Positions 62,715 through 64,000 of a stretch of 64,000 nt of DNA are shown in pieces (within the stretch, counting starts at the first letter, position 1; every line of letters begins with the position of its first letter). Made by a program: the position numbers and the translations under genes. This DNA comes from Stenotrophomonas rhizophila (GTDB taxonomy: Bacteria > Pseudomonadota > Gammaproteobacteria > Xanthomonadales > Xanthomonadaceae). The stretch is taken from positions 985,605 to 1,049,604 of the forward strand of contig NZ_CP007597.1 of the NCBI RefSeq assembly GCF_000661955.1, read 5' to 3'. The notes under the pieces are model-generated. The model was not told the origin of the DNA. It worked only from the letters and a program-made list of their open reading frames with translations, and made no database searches.

Positions 62715-64000
62715 TCAGCCCTCCAGCGCCTGCAGGTAGGTCTGCCGCCAGTGGTTGATGTCGTAAGTGCGCAGATGCTCCATCATGGCCTGCCAACGCT
62801 CGGTGCGCTTGCGCAGGGGCATGGTGGCGGCGGTGGCGATTGCATCGGCCACGCCGTCCAGGTCGTGCGGGTTCACCAGTAGCGCCTGCTTGAGTTCATC
62901 GGCTGCGCCGGCCAGCAGCGACAGCACCAGCACGCCGGGGTTCTCCGGGTCCTGCGAGGCCACGTATTCCTTGGCGACCAGGTTCATGCCATCGCGCAGC
63001 GGGGTGACCAGGCCCACGGACGCCGCACGGTAAAAGCCGGTCAGGGTGGCATGGGTGAAGTTCTGGTTGACGTAGCGCAGCGGGGTCCAGTCCGGTGCCG
63101 CATGGCCACCGTTGATGTGCCCGGCGATCTGTTCCAGCTGGCCGCGCAGCTGGCGGTACTCGGTGACATCACCGCGCGATACCGGCGCGATCTGCAGGTA
63201 GGTGAGGCTGCCGCGCTGGTCCGGGTGGCGTTCCAGATACCGCTCGAAACCCTGGAAGCGCTCCGGCAGGCCCTTGGAATAGTCCAGCCGGTCCACGCCG
63301 ATGGCCAGCTGGCGGTCGCGCAGGCTGTTGCGCAGGTCGCGCACGGCCGGCTTGTTGGCGCCGGCCTTGGCCTGGCGCTCGATGTGGCCGGTATCGATGC
63401 CGATCGGGAAGGCGGCGGCACGGAAGCGTCGGCCACCGGGCGCTTCCAGTTCGCCATCGGACAACACCCGGCCGCCCCCGAACAGGCGCACGTAGGACTG
63501 GAAACGGTCGGTGTCGCGCTGGGTCTGGAAGCCCACCAGGTCGTAGGCGTAGAGGCTGGAAAACAGCCGCAGGTGGTCGGGCATGGCCTGCAGCAGGTCG
63601 GCCGAGGGCATCGGCACGTGCAGGAAGAACCCGATGCGGCACCCGATGCCACGCTCGCGCAGCAGCGAGGCCAGCGGAATCAGGTGGTAGTCGTGGATCC
63701 ACACGATGTCGTCTTCGCGCAGCAGCGGCGCCAGCTTTTCGGCGAACAGTGCATTGACTCGCCGGTAGGTTTCGCGGGTGGCGCGGTCGTAGTCCACCAG
63801 GTCCAGGCGGAAGTGCAGCAGCGGCCACAGCGTGCGGTTGGCAAAGCCGTTGTAGTAGCCGTCCACGTCGGGCTTGTTGAGGTCCATGGTGACGTAGCGG
63901 ATGTCGCCCTCGGTCTGCTCATGCAGCGCACCGCTGGCGTCGCGCACCGACTTGCCGCTCCAGCCGAACCACAGGCCACCGCGTTCCTTCAGCGCGGCCA
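62715..64000 (-). CDS. otsA: Trehalose-6-phosphate synthase (5' end outside window)
   Basis: 428 codons visible; the N terminus lies beyond the window edge. GT20 glycosyltransferase that joins UDP-glucose and glucose 6-phosphate to trehalose 6-phosphate. Visible landmarks: [10 protein letters not shown] just inside the edge, [33 protein letters not shown], the donor-site [21 protein letters not shown], and the C-terminal [17 protein letters not shown] and [12 protein letters not shown]. No otsB phosphatase domain is fused. Trehalose synthesis serves osmotic and desiccation stress. Its 3' side borders the SMAG-rich spacer. Confidence 0.95.
   Translation of the reverse strand, partial: AALKERGGLWFGWSGKSVRDASGALHEQTEGDIRYVTMDLNKPDVDGYYNGFANRTLWPLLHFRLDLVDYDRATRETYRRVNALFAEKLAPLLREDDIVWIHDYHLIPLASLLRERGIGCRIGFFLHVPMPSADLLQAMPDHLRLFSSLYAYDLVGFQTQRDTDRFQSYVRLFGGGRVLSDGELEAPGGRRFRAAAFPIGIDTGHIERQAKAGANKPAVRDLRNSLRDRQLAIGVDRLDYSKGLPERFQGFERYLERHPDQRGSLTYLQIAPVSRGDVTEYRQLRGQLEQIAGHINGGHAAPDWTPLRYVNQNFTHATLTGFYRAASVGLVTPLRDGMNLVAKEYVASQDPENPGVLVLSLLAGAADELKQALLVNPHDLDGVADAIATAATMPLRKRTERWQAMMEHLRTYDINHWRQTYLQALEG

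Overview
The window is a high-GC chromosomal stretch from a gammaproteobacterium of the Xanthomonadaceae (Lysobacteraceae), most likely Stenotrophomonas. Three things point there: the gene complement and order (epd/pgk-pyk-fba type glycolytic cluster; pilS-pilR/pilB/pilA/pilC-pilD-coaE type IV pilus cluster; sucCD, nadE, bamD, rluD); the dense gene packing; and at least 24 short palindromes that begin with GTAG, matching the SMAG (GTAG) REP-like family described from Stenotrophomonas maltophilia. Species cannot be fixed from this sequence alone.

Layout. 0-5.3 kb: end of pgk, a HAD phosphatase, pyruvate kinase, class I aldolase and a secreted M1-type peptidase, with a perfect 34-bp inverted repeat between the last two. 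5.3-10 kb: two exported proteins of unknown role, a macrodomain deacetylase, and cysK divergent from a CysB-type regulator. 10-13 kb: a copper unit (DUF2946 protein plus OprC-like TonB receptor). 13-17.5 kb: an RND adaptor and pump. 17.8-23.2 kb: two paralogous alanine/glycine:cation symporters around an rRNA/tRNA methyltransferase, a candidate structured RNA and an outer-membrane protein. 23.2-30.7 kb: M28 peptidase, mscL, FAH-family hydrolase, Rieske protein, SLC13 permease, and thiS-thiG-trmB. 30.9-36.7 kb: a GDSL autotransporter esterase, tRNA-Gly(CCC), three proteins of unknown function, rimK. 36.9-39.4 kb: a periplasmic protein with an OmpR-type two-component pair.

39.4-51.8 kb is the type IV pilus region: coaE, pilD and pilC on the minus strand; a sigma-54 promoter, two tandem pilins, a large transporter/spermidine-synthase fusion and pilB on the plus strand; then pilR and pilS on the minus strand. 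The second pilin and the fusion gene use visibly more A/T-rich codons than their neighbours, so this part of the locus looks exchanged. PilS/PilR plus RpoN would drive the first pilin; PilD processes both pilins; PilB and PilC assemble them.

51.8-64 kb: sucCD, glutamine-dependent nadE, an intact IS3-family element (28-bp ends, 3-bp target repeat, A AAA AAG frameshift site), bamD divergent from rluD-pgeF-DCC protein, an unusual YidB/BON/OmpA membrane protein, a 690-bp spacer holding a twice-repeated paired-palindrome module, and the truncated otsA. The most interesting leads are the pilin-linked spermidine-synthase fusion, the structured RNA near 20.3 kb, the 34-bp inverted repeat near 3.8 kb, and cases where GTAG palindromes appear to supply a stop codon (coaE) or a -10 element (nadE).
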